DNA of 64,000 bases from Diogma glabrata. Its lineage: Eukaryota; Arthropoda; Insecta; Diptera; Cylindrotomidae. The notes beneath the pieces are model-generated. The model worked only from the letters and a program-made list of their open reading frames with translations, made no database searches and was not told the DNA's origin. The DNA lies in the NCBI GenBank assembly GCA_963693315.1, contig OY856188.1, positions 1,868,769 to 1,932,768 of the forward strand, given 5' to 3'. The position numbers and the translations under genes are program-made. Position 1 is the stretch's first letter. Every line of letters starts with the position of its first letter. Shown piece by piece: positions 1 to 11,764 of the stretch.

Positions 1-1310
1 AGTTTTATAGTCATAAGTCATAACATATAAATAAACAAAATAAGGTAAACAACCAGTAAAAATAAATAATTCATCTTAATGTGAAGAAATAAATTAACGG
101 TACATGTTTAAAAGAAAATCAACAGATAAATCAAAATTTCATCAAAATTTTTTATGAAATGTCATCTTATTGTTTTCATGTTTTAAGTGGGGATTTAAGT
201 GGTATTGTTCAACATTATTTGGTATTCTTATAAACATTAAAATCTATTACAAAAAAATTAACTTTGATATTTATTTTCTTACATTTTCCATAAAATACAA
301 CTGATTTCAACCAAAATGGAATTTCCTTCCTTTTTATTGTATCTTCGGTAATTTGAAAATAATTTCGATAAAATTACTGTGTAATATGATGTTATGTAAC
401 TAAATTTAGTAAAATTTATCCTTCAAAAGACTTGAGAAGAAAAGTTATAAGCATGGAAAAAGATGTCAAGATTTAATAATAGACAAACGAGTCAGTGGTG
501 CATCAAATTATTAGTTTCCATTTCAACTATGATCTATTACGTTTTTAAAATTCTATTCAACGAACAAATTATTACCACTATTTAAAATTTATTAAACGAT
601 CGTTTTTGTTCATTTAATAGATTGATCCCCCCAATACATCGTGACTTAACTTTTAATATTTTTGAAGTAAAAGTAAATTATAAACAATATACAATATACA
701 TTTTCCATTCTCAAAAAAAATATTTGTTTAAAAGATTATTTAAAACATTTAAATCAATAAGAATAAAAATAAATTATTTGTTCAGATATATTAAAAATAA
801 TAAAAGAGTGAAGCAAGTACATACATCAATACATAATAAATATTTTATTCTTGTGTTATGTATAGAATTTTTCTTGTGAAAGTAGATTTGAATTTATTAT
901 GAAGAAAATTTAACACTGATTCATACTTGTTGACCTTTCATTTATTCTCTTGTCCTTCACATATTTAAAAATCAATAAGAAAATTTAAATTAAATTGTGA
1001 TGTTTGGAAAAATAACTATTTTTCTATGTCATTATATATTTCGGGCAATAGTTAAAACTGTTTACGATTTTTAAGTTCGTCTAAATTTTAGGCTACAGCT
1101 GCTTTTTAATTTAACTTTAATTACTTGTTATCGTTAATAAAGCGTTTTTGCACTATACCCACGACAGAAACAACGATGGAATGGAATTAACATTGAAATA
1201 AATGAAGTGGTTTCAAACTGGACAATATATCAGTATACCGTGCCAGAACCGTATCTGAACCGTGTCTCGTCCCAAGTTTGTCGTCAAGGCGCAATCTACT
1301 CACTTGTATA
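1..1310. other. AT-rich sequence without recognisable gene
   Basis: Very AT-rich with stop codons in all frames. The only longer open stretch (622..879, +) is Lys/Ile/Tyr/Phe-rich low-complexity translation with no recognisable motif, so I do not call it a gene. A slightly more GC-rich patch around 1150-1310 abuts the tail of the LINE that follows, but I could not identify it. Confidence 0.6.
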
Positions 1311-1699
1311 GTCTTTTTTTTGCTTTATTTAAACATTTCATGTTACAAAAAGGCAAAGCCTTGAAATAGTAATTCAAATTAAGTAATAGTAATTCAAATT
1401 AAAATCAACAAAACAGAAGTACAATTAGTAAATTAGATTAAAATAATAAAAATAGTATAATTAAACAAAATAGAATAGAAAATTACTGTTAAGAAAAGTA
1501 TTTATGAAAACAAAAGTATAATCTTAACATTTAGAAAAAATTAAGGAAGTCGTACATTAATTTTGAATTTTGTTAAAGATGTTTCCATCTTTAACGGAGT
1601 AGGAAGTGCATTAAAATCAGCCAAGCCAGAAAACAAAACTGAACTTCTACCTACATTTAGTTTTCTGTAATCAATAAAGAAATCTGCATTTCTACGAGT

Positions 1700-2029
1700 T
1701 TAATAATGGTGAATCTCATTAGCTCTTCTTAATATAATATTATTTTTAATAAGATTATTTTTTAGTTTAAATATGTATATTAATGTTTCTGATTTACATA
1801 TTTTTCTGAAAGGAATAATTTTATGGTCATACAATTGTATTGGTGGATGTAAGCTCGTCAGGGACCTAATGTTTTTTATTATTCTATTTTGAAGCACTTT
1901 TAAACAGTGAATCGTTGATTGTGTAGCAGAATTCCATAAAGGATTTAGATAAATCAAATGCGAAACAAAATGGGCATGATAAATAGACCATAGCGTATTT
2001 GGGCTCCCCAAATAACGAATTCTTTTCAC
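1700..2029 (-). pseudogene. C-terminal (thumb/post-RT) segment of the same LINE
   Basis: 109 codons downstream of the RT on the same strand. The sequence contains the pattern common after the RT in jockey/CR1 ORF2: an initial basic segment with YLG, then HLIYLNPLWNSAT and LKVLQNRIIKNI, matching the usual 'Y..P.l.Yg...W......l...Q.r..r.i' block. It is separated from the RT by stop codons at about 2030-2100, confirming that the copy is decayed. Confidence 0.7.
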
Positions 2030-2101
2030 AGTTAATATTTGCTGTGGATTTTTGTGGCTTTGCGGTGAAACTTTTTTTGTGATGTTTTGAATGCGTTTCT
2101 C

Positions 2102-3022
2102 CTAATCTAATTTGAAATCAATTGTTAGTTCAAGATAATTGTAAATTTCAACAGATTCTATTACATTATTATGAAGCATAGGTGAATTATTAGTTAAATC
2201 AGAACATTTAAATAGCATGAATTTAGTTTTATTTATATTTATGTTTAAACGAATTGAATTGAACCATGAAGCTAATTTCAAAAGATCTTCCTGAATAGCT
2301 GGAATCAAGTCAGTATGATTTTTGCAGGCATACACGAACGCAGAATCTTTAAGAGAAAGATCAAACACGCCATTAATCATTATATTAAATAAAATTGGTC
2401 CCAAAATAGAACATTGAGGGACACCCGATTGAATAAGCTTCAAGTCACTTTTTGTATCTCCAATTTGCACAAATTGCATACGGTTACTTAAATATGATCG
2501 AAAAATGCGAATTTCTGGCTCTTTTATTCCTAAATCAAATAAGCATTGAAGCAATATTTCATGATAAATGGAATCAAAAGCTTTAGATATATCAACAAAA
2601 AGCAATGCAACATAAAGACCATTACTAAAATTTTTTTGTACAAAATCTATCATATGAACACAAGCAGTTAAAGTGCTTGACCGACTTGTAAAACCAAATT
2701 GCTGAGGATGAATAATTTCATTGGCAGCTAAAAAAGTTTCAAGCCGAGCTAGCAAAACTTTTTCAAATATTTTTGTCGGGAGCCTGTTCAAAATTGAAAT
2801 TGGTCTATAATATGACATATTTGTTTTTTCTCTAGATTTAAATAATGGAAGAATATTGGCTATTTTTAAATTATCTGGAAATTCACATCTCTCAATACAA
2901 GAATTTATCAACTTTTGTACGGGATTAATTACATCATTAATTTGTTGTTTTAAAAATCTAGAAGATATACCATCAGCACCATTGGCAGCAAATAAATTTA
3001 GACCCTTAATTATAGATTCCAA
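2102..3022 (-). pseudogene. Reverse transcriptase domain of the jockey/CR1-like element
   Basis: A 306-codon open stretch covering RT fingers and palm. Visible blocks are an NGADGIS motif, the SYYRPISILNRLPTKIFEKV block, a QFGF block, the VDISKAFDSI block carrying the first palm Asp, and SGVPQCSILGPILFN (the usual PQGS...GP.LF). The catalytic palm motif that should read (F/Y)ADD instead reads YACK, so both metal-binding aspartates are gone and the enzyme cannot be active. Upstream the frame is broken before the endonuclease; downstream it stops before the thumb, which resumes at 1700..2029. Read as a dead retrotransposon relic rather than a host gene. Confidence 0.85.
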
Positions 3023-3659
3023 CTCAACTGCACTAGTATAGGCGTAAGATAAAAGTTGATCCCTTTTTTCGGACTACAAAGTGTCAAATTAGAAAAATTA
3101 AATTGCTGGAAATCGTTGATTATGTTTTGATCCTACCTCAATAAAGTTTTCGTTAAAAGCAGTTGCAAATTTAATTGGATGCGTTAGTTCTATGTTTTTT
3201 TTTAAATTTTTGTAATGACTGATTGCTTATTCGTTATTACTTTTGTTATAGCTTAGTTCATTTAAAATGGGTAATGCCCGGGTAATGCTGACAGAATTAG
3301 GTTGGTGTATTGGAGACAAGCAGAGTAAAAACTGCTTAGGCAATGACGCTACATCACGGCGAATTGGCGCCTTACAACCAATGCGACTCAAGCGTCTGTT
3401 CTCCATGTCAGGGGCGGCTTGGAGCGGGCGTCTGTCTTGAATCAAGCGGCTCGCTATATAAACGTGTAAGAAGGTTGTTTCTGGTGACCTTAATATGCAG
3501 AACGGACCCATTCACGACAATTTGGGTTGGGCCTAAGGTTAACACCCTAACCCCGGAATAAAACTAATATGTTAAATTTGGTTATCAGAAAGAGAATAAC
3601 AGACCCGGACAAAAAAAAAGAAATTTTACCTGGACGTGAAAAAGGACCAGACTACCAAA

Positions 3660-4513
3660 CCGGAACGTGCGCAGCCTGAGCGCTCCTGATGCTCTTATAA
3701 GTCTGGAAACAGAGGCTGAGAGGTATAGGATGGATATTATTGCTCTACAAGAAATAATCGCCAGCCGATAATCGGAAAACAAGATTTGGATAGTCACTTT
3801 CTATACTGTAGTGGTCATCCTTGGAATTGAATTTGGTACTGGCTTTCTTGTTGGTGCATACAGGACGCATACAGGAGGCCGTGATGAAGTTCATCCCAGT
3901 CAGTGAGAGGATCTGCTACCTACGTGTACGTGGTACTTATAACAATATTTCTCTTATTGCCGTGCATGCACCTACTGAAGCTCAGACCGTCGACGAGAAG
4001 GATAATTTCTACATACCACTGGAAGAGGTTATGAAACAAACACCAACACGCGACTTCATTATGGTTCTTGGTGACTTTAATGGACAGGTTGGAAGAGATA
4101 TCTCTTATGGAAATGTGGTGGGTCCCAACAGCCTGCATTTGAATTCGAATGATAATGGTGAGAGAATGACTGAGTTTGCATTATCAAATAGTTTGAGAAT
4201 TGCCAGTACGTTCTTTCCGCATCGATTAATTCATAAACAGACTTGGGTCTCACCGAATGGAAACACTCGAAATCAAATTGATCACGTTCTAGTAACAACA
4301 CGTTTCTTTTCGAGCGTTCGGGATGTGCGATCCTTTAGAGGTGCATATATTGGAAGTGATCACTTCCTTGTATGTGCAACGATAAGGTTCCACTTCCCAA
4401 ATCCAGGCATTCCAAAATTCAATCAACGGAAACGTTTTAACATTTCATCATTAAAGAATGCTGAAACAGAAGAGAGATATCAAATCCATATTGCCGAAAC
4501 ATTGGATAAATGA
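3660..4513 (+). pseudogene. AP-like endonuclease domain of the RTE-like element
   Basis: The N-terminal part (about 3660-3775) translates as NVRSL...YRMDIIALQEI, the usual start of an endonuclease/exonuclease/phosphatase fold with the Mg-binding Glu in LQE; a frameshift follows. From 3821 the 230-codon open part carries YNNISLIAVHAPTE, VLGDFNGQVGRD (catalytic Asp/Asn), a Thr-Trp segment followed by RNQIDHVLV, and GSDHFLV (catalytic Asp-His). All late active-site motifs are present; only the frameshift near 3780-3820 and the stop at 4511 disable it. It would nick the target DNA for target-primed reverse transcription. Confidence 0.85.
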
Positions 4514-5000
4514 GAAACCATTAATGGAGACGTCGATAAGTCATGGTATTTGCTCAAAGATGCTGTTTTAAGCGCTGCTGAGAGAATACTTGGACGACCA
4601 CTCCCAGAAGCCATGGATGGATCAAGCATGCTTTGACGCTATTCAATACAAAAGAGATTGCTATCTGAAGTGTCTACAAGGACGCAACACCAGGTCCATG
4701 AAGGAGAACTATAAACTGGCAAGACAAGCCGTTACAAAGCTATGTAGACGAACGATGAGAGAATAGTGAAGGAGACAGTGTGAGGAGATTGAAAGCTTCA
4801 ATAAGGAACATCAATCGCGTAACTTCTTTCAACAGGTTAAAACCTTAAAGAAAGGCCCTCAAACTAGATCGACTGCTATTCAAAACGACGATGGGGAGCT
4901 ACAAGTAGATCCTAAAAATATTTTAGATACTTGGGCCGCTTATTTTGAGAATCTTCTCAACTTAAGTGACCAGCAACAAGTCGGGCGACGAGCAAAGCTT

Positions 5001-6414
5001 ATGCGTGCGTCAAAGGTACATGTAGACGAACCCACCAAAGAGGAATTCGATGCGGCGCTGTCAAAATTAAAATGCAATAAAGCACCTGGTATCAACGATA
5101 TAACATCCGAAATGATTGTACATGGTGGCGAAACTCTATCCTTAAGATTGTTTGAACTTGTTCAAATGATCTGGAGGACTGAAACCATCCCACAGGACTG
5201 GAACATAGCTATGCTGATACCAATCCATAAAAAAGGTAATCGCCTACAATGTGCAAGCTACAGAGGAATCGCACTCCTCTGCACAGCCTATAAGTTCTTT
5301 TCCTACATTTTGCTATCCAAAATCAATCCTTTTGCTGAACAACTGTTTGGAGAATATCAGTGAGGTTTCCGGCGGGGCCGAGGTACCACCGATGCACTTT
5401 CTCGATAAGGATGATTTTGGAAAAGTGTCGAGAGTTCAACATACCTGTGCACCAACTTTTCATTGATTTCAGGCAGGCCTACGACTCTCTCGAACGAGAG
5501 ACTCTATGGTCTGCTCTGGTGTCAATGGGAATTCCTGGGAAACTGGTATCACTATGCAAAATGACAGTACAGATCTCTCAATGCTGTGTACGAGTAGAGA
5601 ACGAAATATCAAAGTTTTTTAAAGTCGACTCCGGTTTAAGACAAGGTGGTGCTATCTCTCCTATACTTTTTAATCTAGCCTTGAAATATGTGTGCCGTCA
5701 AAAGAAACTACCGACTAATAACAATATCTTGTCAATATACTCAGTACAGATGATTGCTTACGCTGATGATGTTGTCATCCTCGGCCGAAGTGAAGCTGTT
5801 ATGAGTGAGACTTTCAAGTCGCTTGAGAGTGGTGCTAGGAAAATTGGTCTGCAAATTAACTACAATAAAACCAAACATATGAATGTTTCAAGAGAGGCTG
5901 AGAAGGAAGATTTGATGTGCGTCGATGAACGAATTGAGCGAGTTGAATCATTTAAATATTCGGGATCAATGCTTCACTCAAACAACAGCATACTTACAGA
6001 TATTAAAGCTCGAATCGCTGTAGGTAATTGAACTTTCTACTCAATTAAACCTCTCCTTGGATTACCGTATGTATAACTAACGCCAAGCTCAAGTTATACA
6101 AGACATTGATTAGACCGATTGTGATGTATGGGTCACAAACGTGGACCCTTACACAAAATGACGAATCGCATTTATCTGTATTTGAGCGTAAGATCCTACG
6201 CTACATTTTTGGTCCACTTAAGACAGACGATGGAGAGTATAGAACCCGGTATAACTTTGAGATCAGAGACCTTCTTGAGGGTCCTGATATAATAGGTTGT
6301 ATCAGTTCTAATAGGATTGCTTGGTTTGGGCATGTTCTACGAGCCGATTCACAGTCTGGAATGATTAGAAAATGTATGTACGAAATGTACGACTACAATG
6401 GGAGACCGTGGTGA
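5001..6414 (+). pseudogene. Reverse transcriptase of the RTE-like element (three frames)
   Basis: Three overlapping or adjacent open segments (5001..5363, 5360..6031, 6106..6414) form one RT. The first contains LKCNKAPGINDI and the HKKGNR/SYRGIALL block. The second has FIDFRQAYDSL (first Asp), SGLRQGGAISPILFNLALK, and an intact catalytic YADD (AYADDVVILGR), then the KTKHM and YSGSML blocks. The third has MYGSQTWTLT, ERKILRYIFGP and RIAWFGHVLRAD, the usual RTE C-terminal thumb region. Single indels at about 5360 and 6030-6105 separate the frames. An intact YADD in a frameshifted copy indicates relatively recent inactivation. Confidence 0.88.
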
Positions 6415-6496
6415 ATATTCAAAGTTGATTAGCCTAGCAACGCACCTACATGGAGCATGAACGTCTTAAAAAAAAAAATATATATAAATATATATC

Positions 6497-6575
6497 ATGG
6501 TCTGGTCCGGATATCCAAATCAGGGCCTGATCCGATTATCCCAATCAGGGTCTGATCCGATAATCCCAATCAGGA
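6497..6575. repeat. Three tandem 25-bp units (GATCCGATAATCCCAATCAGG type)
   Basis: Three consecutive imperfect 25-bp units, each ending in AATCAGG and containing a CCGATAATCCC-like core. They are followed by further CCTGAT/ATCAGG-containing sequence to about 6670. A related segment recurs in inverted orientation near 26900-26985, and looser ATCAGG/CCTGAT-rich sequence occurs at 23815-24070, so this is part of a dispersed family. Confidence 0.75.
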
Positions 6576-6734
6576 CCTGATAGGGAAAAAGCGTTAAACT
6601 CATGATTAGGACCCAATCAGGCTGCACTACCAATACCTGATCCGGATTAGGGCGAACATGATCAGGACCTTACTTGAGCCCTGGCATTTGGCAAATTTCT
6701 ACTAGGGTAGATAAGATATTTAGACAAAATTAGA

Positions 6735-6895
6735 GGAATATTAATTTCGTCACTGCTGTGACTGAGTGTGTAAGACACCAAGGATTTGAAAAGTGTCGCC
6801 TTTGAGTGTGAGTTCAAATCCCGGCACGAAACACAAAAAAAAATAAAAGGAGCTTTTCTAAGAGAAAATAAAAAATGATTTCGAATTGCAAAATT
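6735..6895 (+). mobile_element. tRNA-Ser-derived SINE fragment
   Basis: A pol III-type split promoter is visible: an A-box-like TGACTGAGTGTG at 6759-6770 and a B-box-like AGTTCAAATCC at 6811-6821. Between them is a TTTGAAA anticodon-loop-like sequence (anticodon TGA) and a long variable-arm-like spacer, which together suggest derivation from a serine tRNA. An A-rich stretch follows at 6834-6848. Stems are not preserved, so it is not a functional tRNA. A related B-box region lies at about 42025-42050. Confidence 0.55.
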
Positions 6896-6899
6896 CAAA

Positions 6900-8960
6900 T
6901 GAATAGGTACCTAAGCTTAATAGGCAATAGGTACCTAAGCTTAATCAAGGACAAAAAAATCTCCCCAAATAAAAAATTATGTTTGAAAATGTGCTCACAA
7001 AAAACATAAGCTGTCGATTATTTTGGCGCTAAGCCGATTTCGAATTTTTAAATTTATGAAACTTGACTTTATTGTAAGTTAATAATTATTAAATAAGGAC
7101 ATTTCCTTCTGTTATTCGGAAACTAAACTTTCTACTTTGGCTGGAATTTTTTTTGAGGAGTTTATACCTTTTTCCATAGCTAAATTCGGCTCTTCCTTTA
7201 TTAAAATTTCAAATCTAATCGGAATTGCCGTATTGATTGTTTTTCGTTGTATTCTGATCAATTAATAATAATATATTTTAAGCCTAAAATTCCGAAAATT
7301 ACGGAGAATAATCCCGGGGTATCGGGATTACGAAATGATACTGGATCCTGGCATTTCGGGATCTCGGAGTTGCTATCTCTAACCGATCTATAAAGGAGAT
7401 ATAAGTAAATTGTTCAGTATATAAAAAATAATTTAAAAAAAAGAGGTTTTGTTAAAATAAAAAATTTTCCAGGGGAATAATTAAATTGCTGGACTTTCCC
7501 TGACCAAAAACAAATCCTCTGACTTTTCAGCGTTCTATACCTGGGAAGGATTCCATGTCTGTGTGTCTGTTTTATTAAAACGTGTGTGTCGATTAAAAAT
7601 AAAACAAAGACGAACAGTGAAAAAAGCAGACTTGTTTATAAAATACTAAAAACATTTTAATTGAGTTGTTTTAAGATATCAATATACTGCTACATAATGA
7701 AAACGAACAATTCCATAAAAGTAACATGAAAACAAAATAAAAAGTAAAAATTAAACAAAGTTGGCAGGTTAAGCAAGATCAACTTGCAACCACTGCTCTA
7801 CAATGTCCTCGTAAAGCAATTTGACTCTGAAAATTCTACTCTACAGTTAATCCTTACGATTGTTTCTGGCTTAGATAATGAAACAAAAAATAATGTTTTC
7901 AATCATTTAATAATATTGCTTAATTGTATATTGAAATGCTATTTATATTTAATAATATTCTAGTTTAAAATAATCAACAATAAAAAGTAAATTTATAAAA
8001 TTAAATAAACTATTAAAATAAAATTGAGTTCCACAACTCTAATTTTATTTTTATTTTTAAATATTTACATATGCCACACTAGTAATGACGGTTGTTCTAT
8101 TATAACATATTTCAACAGAAAATTATAAAATTCTTGATATAACTGCACTTCAAAGATTCAAATGATTTGACAAAACATTCTAGTACGTTATCACAAAGCA
8201 TGGTTCAAATAAGCTTTGGTAATGATTTTATTACGTTTTGTATAATGTTAAATTATTCAAATCGTGATGCTCCAAATTTCTTTAAATGCTTATGTTGTAG
8301 AACATACTGGTATTTTTTTTATTGTTTAATTGTTTATGATTATGTTTCAGTTATATTATTCTAAAAGAACTGAATCCATAAACAACAACCAAATTAAACT
8401 TGATTCACACAAAAATAAGCACGAGCTTTAGTTTAATTAAGAATTTTAAGATTATTTCTTTGGTTTTTTTTTTTATGGTCACGATTTTAGTTTTTATTTT
8501 CCAATTAATTAATAATGATGTTCAATTTTAAAATAAGTGAAATCTTCCCACAGAAATTATATTAAGCCTTTCCATTATTTTAGGATTAAAGGAAAGAATG
8601 ACATAAGTTGTTGGAATCAATCGTGGTTTTTAATTTCGTAATCTTTCACTAATCTTCCAAATTTAAGATTGCATAGTTTCAAGTAAAACCGCATTTTATA
8701 AAATTCATTATCATGGCGCACAACAGAAACTTCTTATTTTATAGAACCTGTTCAAGTGTGTCAATGATTCAGGTTGCGTTGATTAATCTGATTTATAATT
8801 CTCATAATTAATTAACTTATTCAAATTTAAATTACATTGATTAATTTTAACTGGTTTTCCTTTAAAGCATATTAAAGTTAATAATGATCTTCTTATTTTT
8901 AATTATACGTTGAAATAAACGACGGTAAATTTGATGACGTATATATGGTATAGTTTTCTT
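6900..8960. other. AT-rich interval, no gene seen
   Basis: Begins with a short direct duplication of a GGTACCTAAGCTTAAT motif (6906-6945), then a patch near 7290-7380 with several CGGGAT-containing words that resembles a decayed repeat. The remainder is AT-rich with no motif-bearing ORF on either strand. The open stretch 8167..8364 gives no recognisable protein. Confidence 0.5.
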
Positions 8961-9339
8961 TTGTGATTAACCACAGCTAAGGAGCCGTTTCAAAATCTTT
9001 TTTTCATATTTCAAAATGCCAATCCAATAAGTACTAATCGCATATACCATTACATCCAAAATAGAAGGAGACGGAGTGGGAAAGCCTAACAAGCTTGGTG
9101 ATGGTAATATAATAACAATGTACTTAATACATATCCTTGCAGCTCTTGCAGCTAATGTAGATCGATACTGTAGATCGAACTGAGTAAAAAAATCCATCCA
9201 ATAAAGGCAAAGGGACTAGAGTAAGAAAGAATAGTCTAAGGCCTGCAATATCACAGACCTCAAATAGTAGCCCAAAAATTAATTGGGATGTTCAACCCAA
9301 AGACAGAAAAAATTTGAACATGATTTAAAGGAACAACAT

Positions 9340-9690
9340 AAAACTACCGATATATCAGATCGCAAAGAAAATTTATGATTGAAAAGGCATCTTAGAGATA
9401 TTGAGGTAAAAGAAATAGATGAATGTAGATTCTGTCAATTGGACTAAGACGTCCCAGTTCACCTTCTCAAACAAAATGCTAAGCTTTCTATACGAGAAGG
9501 AGACTCTGGAAGCGTATCGTATTGACAGGCATGTAGACAAGAACCCTCTTTAATCTCCGTATGCAGGAATGTTTTGTAGGGAGCACTCTAACTGGGTACT
9601 CACCAGATAGTAGTCTGATCTTTTTAAATATCGTGTAAAAAATATAAAATTCGAATCTGACTTCAAAAACTGAAACCTTTTTTTTTTTTT
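9340..9690 (+). mobile_element. Possible C-terminal relic of a LINE ORF2
   Basis: Plus-strand translation around 9390-9460 gives HLRDIEVKEIDECRFCQLD, then after one stop DVPVHLL. This matches the cysteine-histidine block (CRFC...E...HLL) found near the C terminus of several jockey/R1-type ORF2 proteins. Frames are broken and no RT is seen upstream, so only a short relic is supported. A long T-run follows at 9678-9694. Confidence 0.4.
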
Positions 9691-9699
9691 TTTCAAATT

Positions 9700-11045
9700 T
9701 TCACCTATTAAAATATTTCTGTTTTAATTTTGTTAGCTATGGTTATTGCTATTGTTTATTTTATTTATATATTTGTTATTTGTTAAACAAATAATTAATC
9801 AAAATAACTTACCACAGTCCGACAGAATTTTGTTATTTCTGAAAGTAATAAAAATAAATTTTCAATTATTTACATTTATCAATTATTTTTGGTTTAATCT
9901 AAAATAATTAACTTTTATTTAATTTACTTCAACTCAAATCAAATTATCATTCATAAAGAATTAATACGCTTAAAGATCCTATACGATAAAAATATAGATA
10001 ATAAACCTTGATAAAATAGTTTGACGCCTAACAGTAACTATCGTTTAATTTTGTAATTTTAATTTTTTTTTTTAATATTCAATTATCTTTCCGACTATGT
10101 ATAGGGAAAGTTTCATTAACTTTGATACGAAAAATATTTCTTGGAATATATTATAAATACATAGTAATTTTGTTTTCTCGCAATTATATTGTTATTTTTT
10201 CATTCCGATTACAAACGATTAAAATTAAAAATAAATGCAAAATATGAAATGTGTCAATCATTGTTATGATTGATGTATTGAACAATTTATTAGTTTAATG
10301 TGTAGTCAAGAAATACATAAATGAAAATTATCGATTTATCTTTAGAATAAAATTTCCTTTGATCTATTTCGATTTAATCATTTATTCTAACTACCCGGCA
10401 TTCATGACTCAAACTACGAATCTCTTTTAAAGAAAAATGTTAAATTATCTATGCACAAATTATTTACAATATAAAACATAATATATTTTAATTAACTTTA
10501 ATTGAATAAATTTTGATTTATGAATAGGAAATTAATAGCGATTACCAAAATCTATTGTTAAATGTCAAAATGATGTAAATAAATTCCATTCTATTTTGAA
10601 TAGTAGAAAAAACACTAATAGTACAATCAAAAATTAACATTTCTCTCCTATAGTGTTGGGTACATTTATTTGTTTTTTTTTCAACCCGAATCATGATAAA
10701 TGTGAATTCCGTTACGCTTAATTTAGTAATTATTTTCGAATGGTTTGAAATTTATAACTATGTATAAATATTTCTGATTAATTCATCTTCATTAATCATA
10801 ATTTCGACAGAAATTTTTTGTTTAAATTTTAGTGTAATTTTATTTCGTAGGCATTAAATTTCGAACTTCAGTGAAAAAAAAAAATGTTTGATGATTACAG
10901 ATGAAATCAATGAACTCGATAGATATTTTGTTTTCCTCTGCGTTTATACTTATGTTTCTCATACGTATTAAAATAGTGAACTTTGTAAGTTTTACATTTT
11001 ATAGTCTTGGAGAAATATAATTGGAGAAAAAATCCTCAAACCACC
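9700..11045. other. AT-rich interval, no gene seen
   Basis: Extremely AT-rich with homopolymer runs and no ORF with recognisable motifs on either strand. No inverted or tandem repeat of note was found by eye. Confidence 0.5.
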
Positions 11046-11051
11046 AAAAGT

Positions 11052-11574
11052 TGTGACTTGTGAGTCACATACCTCACATTCCAATTTGTTTTAGAACAGC
11101 TTGTACGCTAAGTTTGTAAAAAATCGTTAAAACACTCTTACTGCCCTTAATACTTAAATAACTATTTCGAATTATTTGCATTTTACCAATATACCATTAT
11201 TTTTACTTTTTACTTTACTGCTACTTTCAAAACCACTATATATTTTGCGTTTCAGTACAATTATTTCAATACCATTTGAGTCAAAATACATTAAAATCGA
11301 AATAGTAGTTTTCAAAATTTCTTAAAATTTCAAATTACTAGGGTTAAGCTAGAAATTATTGCTGCAACTATAACGAGCATCATACAATTTTTCTGGAATT
11401 ATTTCAAACGATATTTTTGATTTTTTCTAAGATCTACGTACATCGAGCTTTATTTTCACTCTGATTTGTGAAAAAATAATAAAGAAAATATAAAGAGATT
11501 AAAAAGAAAAGATTGAAACGAATTTAAAGAAGATTTCCAAATTAACCGCAAACGATCACAACCACCACATAACA
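11052..11574 (-). repeat. Candidate 3' LTR of a Ty3/gypsy element
   Basis: Immediately downstream (minus strand) of the gypsy pol tail there is a purine-rich GGTGAGGGAG (11575-11584, complement) directly followed by TGTTATGTGG, a typical polypurine tract/LTR junction. A TG on the plus strand at 11052, i.e. CA at the minus-strand end, gives a plausible 523-bp TG...CA LTR. I see no second LTR to compare with, so the boundaries are inference. Confidence 0.3.
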
Positions 11575-11764
11575 CTCCCTCACCAGTGATTCGCCAGAAG
11601 AACGAGAGAAATTAGTAAATTAACAGTTTAAGAAGTGGGGATTTAACAGTGAAAAGATTGGGTACAACAAAAAAAAATATGACCATTACTGCCAATTTAA
11701 CACAACTAGGAAAAAATTTGCAGCAGTGTTCGACGACAGTGAGAACACAAAAATCAAAAACATC

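Larger units (their letters stand above)
1312..3200 (-). mobile_element. Jockey/CR1-like non-LTR retrotransposon, 5'-truncated and mutated
   Basis: On the minus strand this reads from the start of the reverse transcriptase (RT) region to a poly(A) tail, seen as a T-run at about 1314-1321 with an AATAAA signal just upstream of it. Minus-strand translation near 3150-3190 gives the connecting segment typical of jockey-type ORF2 (FATAFNENF). The RT (2102..3022) and the C-terminal region (1700..2029) are separated by stops. No endonuclease is present, so the copy is 5'-truncated at about 3.2 kb, where it meets the RTE-like element of opposite orientation. A poly(A)-tailed, 5'-truncated, ORF2-only copy is the usual product of target-primed reverse transcription. 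Clade assignment between jockey and CR1 is tentative. Confidence 0.85.
3260..6490 (+). mobile_element. RTE-like non-LTR retrotransposon, near full length, frameshifted
   Basis: A plus-strand LINE with a 5' leader (about 3290-3580, clearly GC-richer than its surroundings), an AP-type endonuclease (about 3660-4513), a linker (4514-5000) and an RT (5001-6414), ending in an A-run and AT microsatellite at 6468-6498. The protein belongs to the endonuclease/RT type often mis-annotated as craniofacial development protein 2-like, an RTE-group hallmark. Coding parts lie in at least three frames (starts at 3821, 5001, 5360 and 6106), so several indels have accumulated. RT and EN active-site residues nevertheless survive, implying a fairly young copy. 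It abuts the minus-strand LINE on the left. Confidence 0.85.

Noticed and set aside
622..879. 85-codon open stretch (+)
   Set aside because: Lys/Ile/Tyr/Phe-rich translation of AT-rich DNA; no motif, no splice context, no codon bias.
6759..6830. Functional tRNA-Ser gene
   Set aside because: A- and B-box-like words and a TGA anticodon loop exist, but acceptor and anticodon stems do not pair; better explained as a tRNA-derived SINE.
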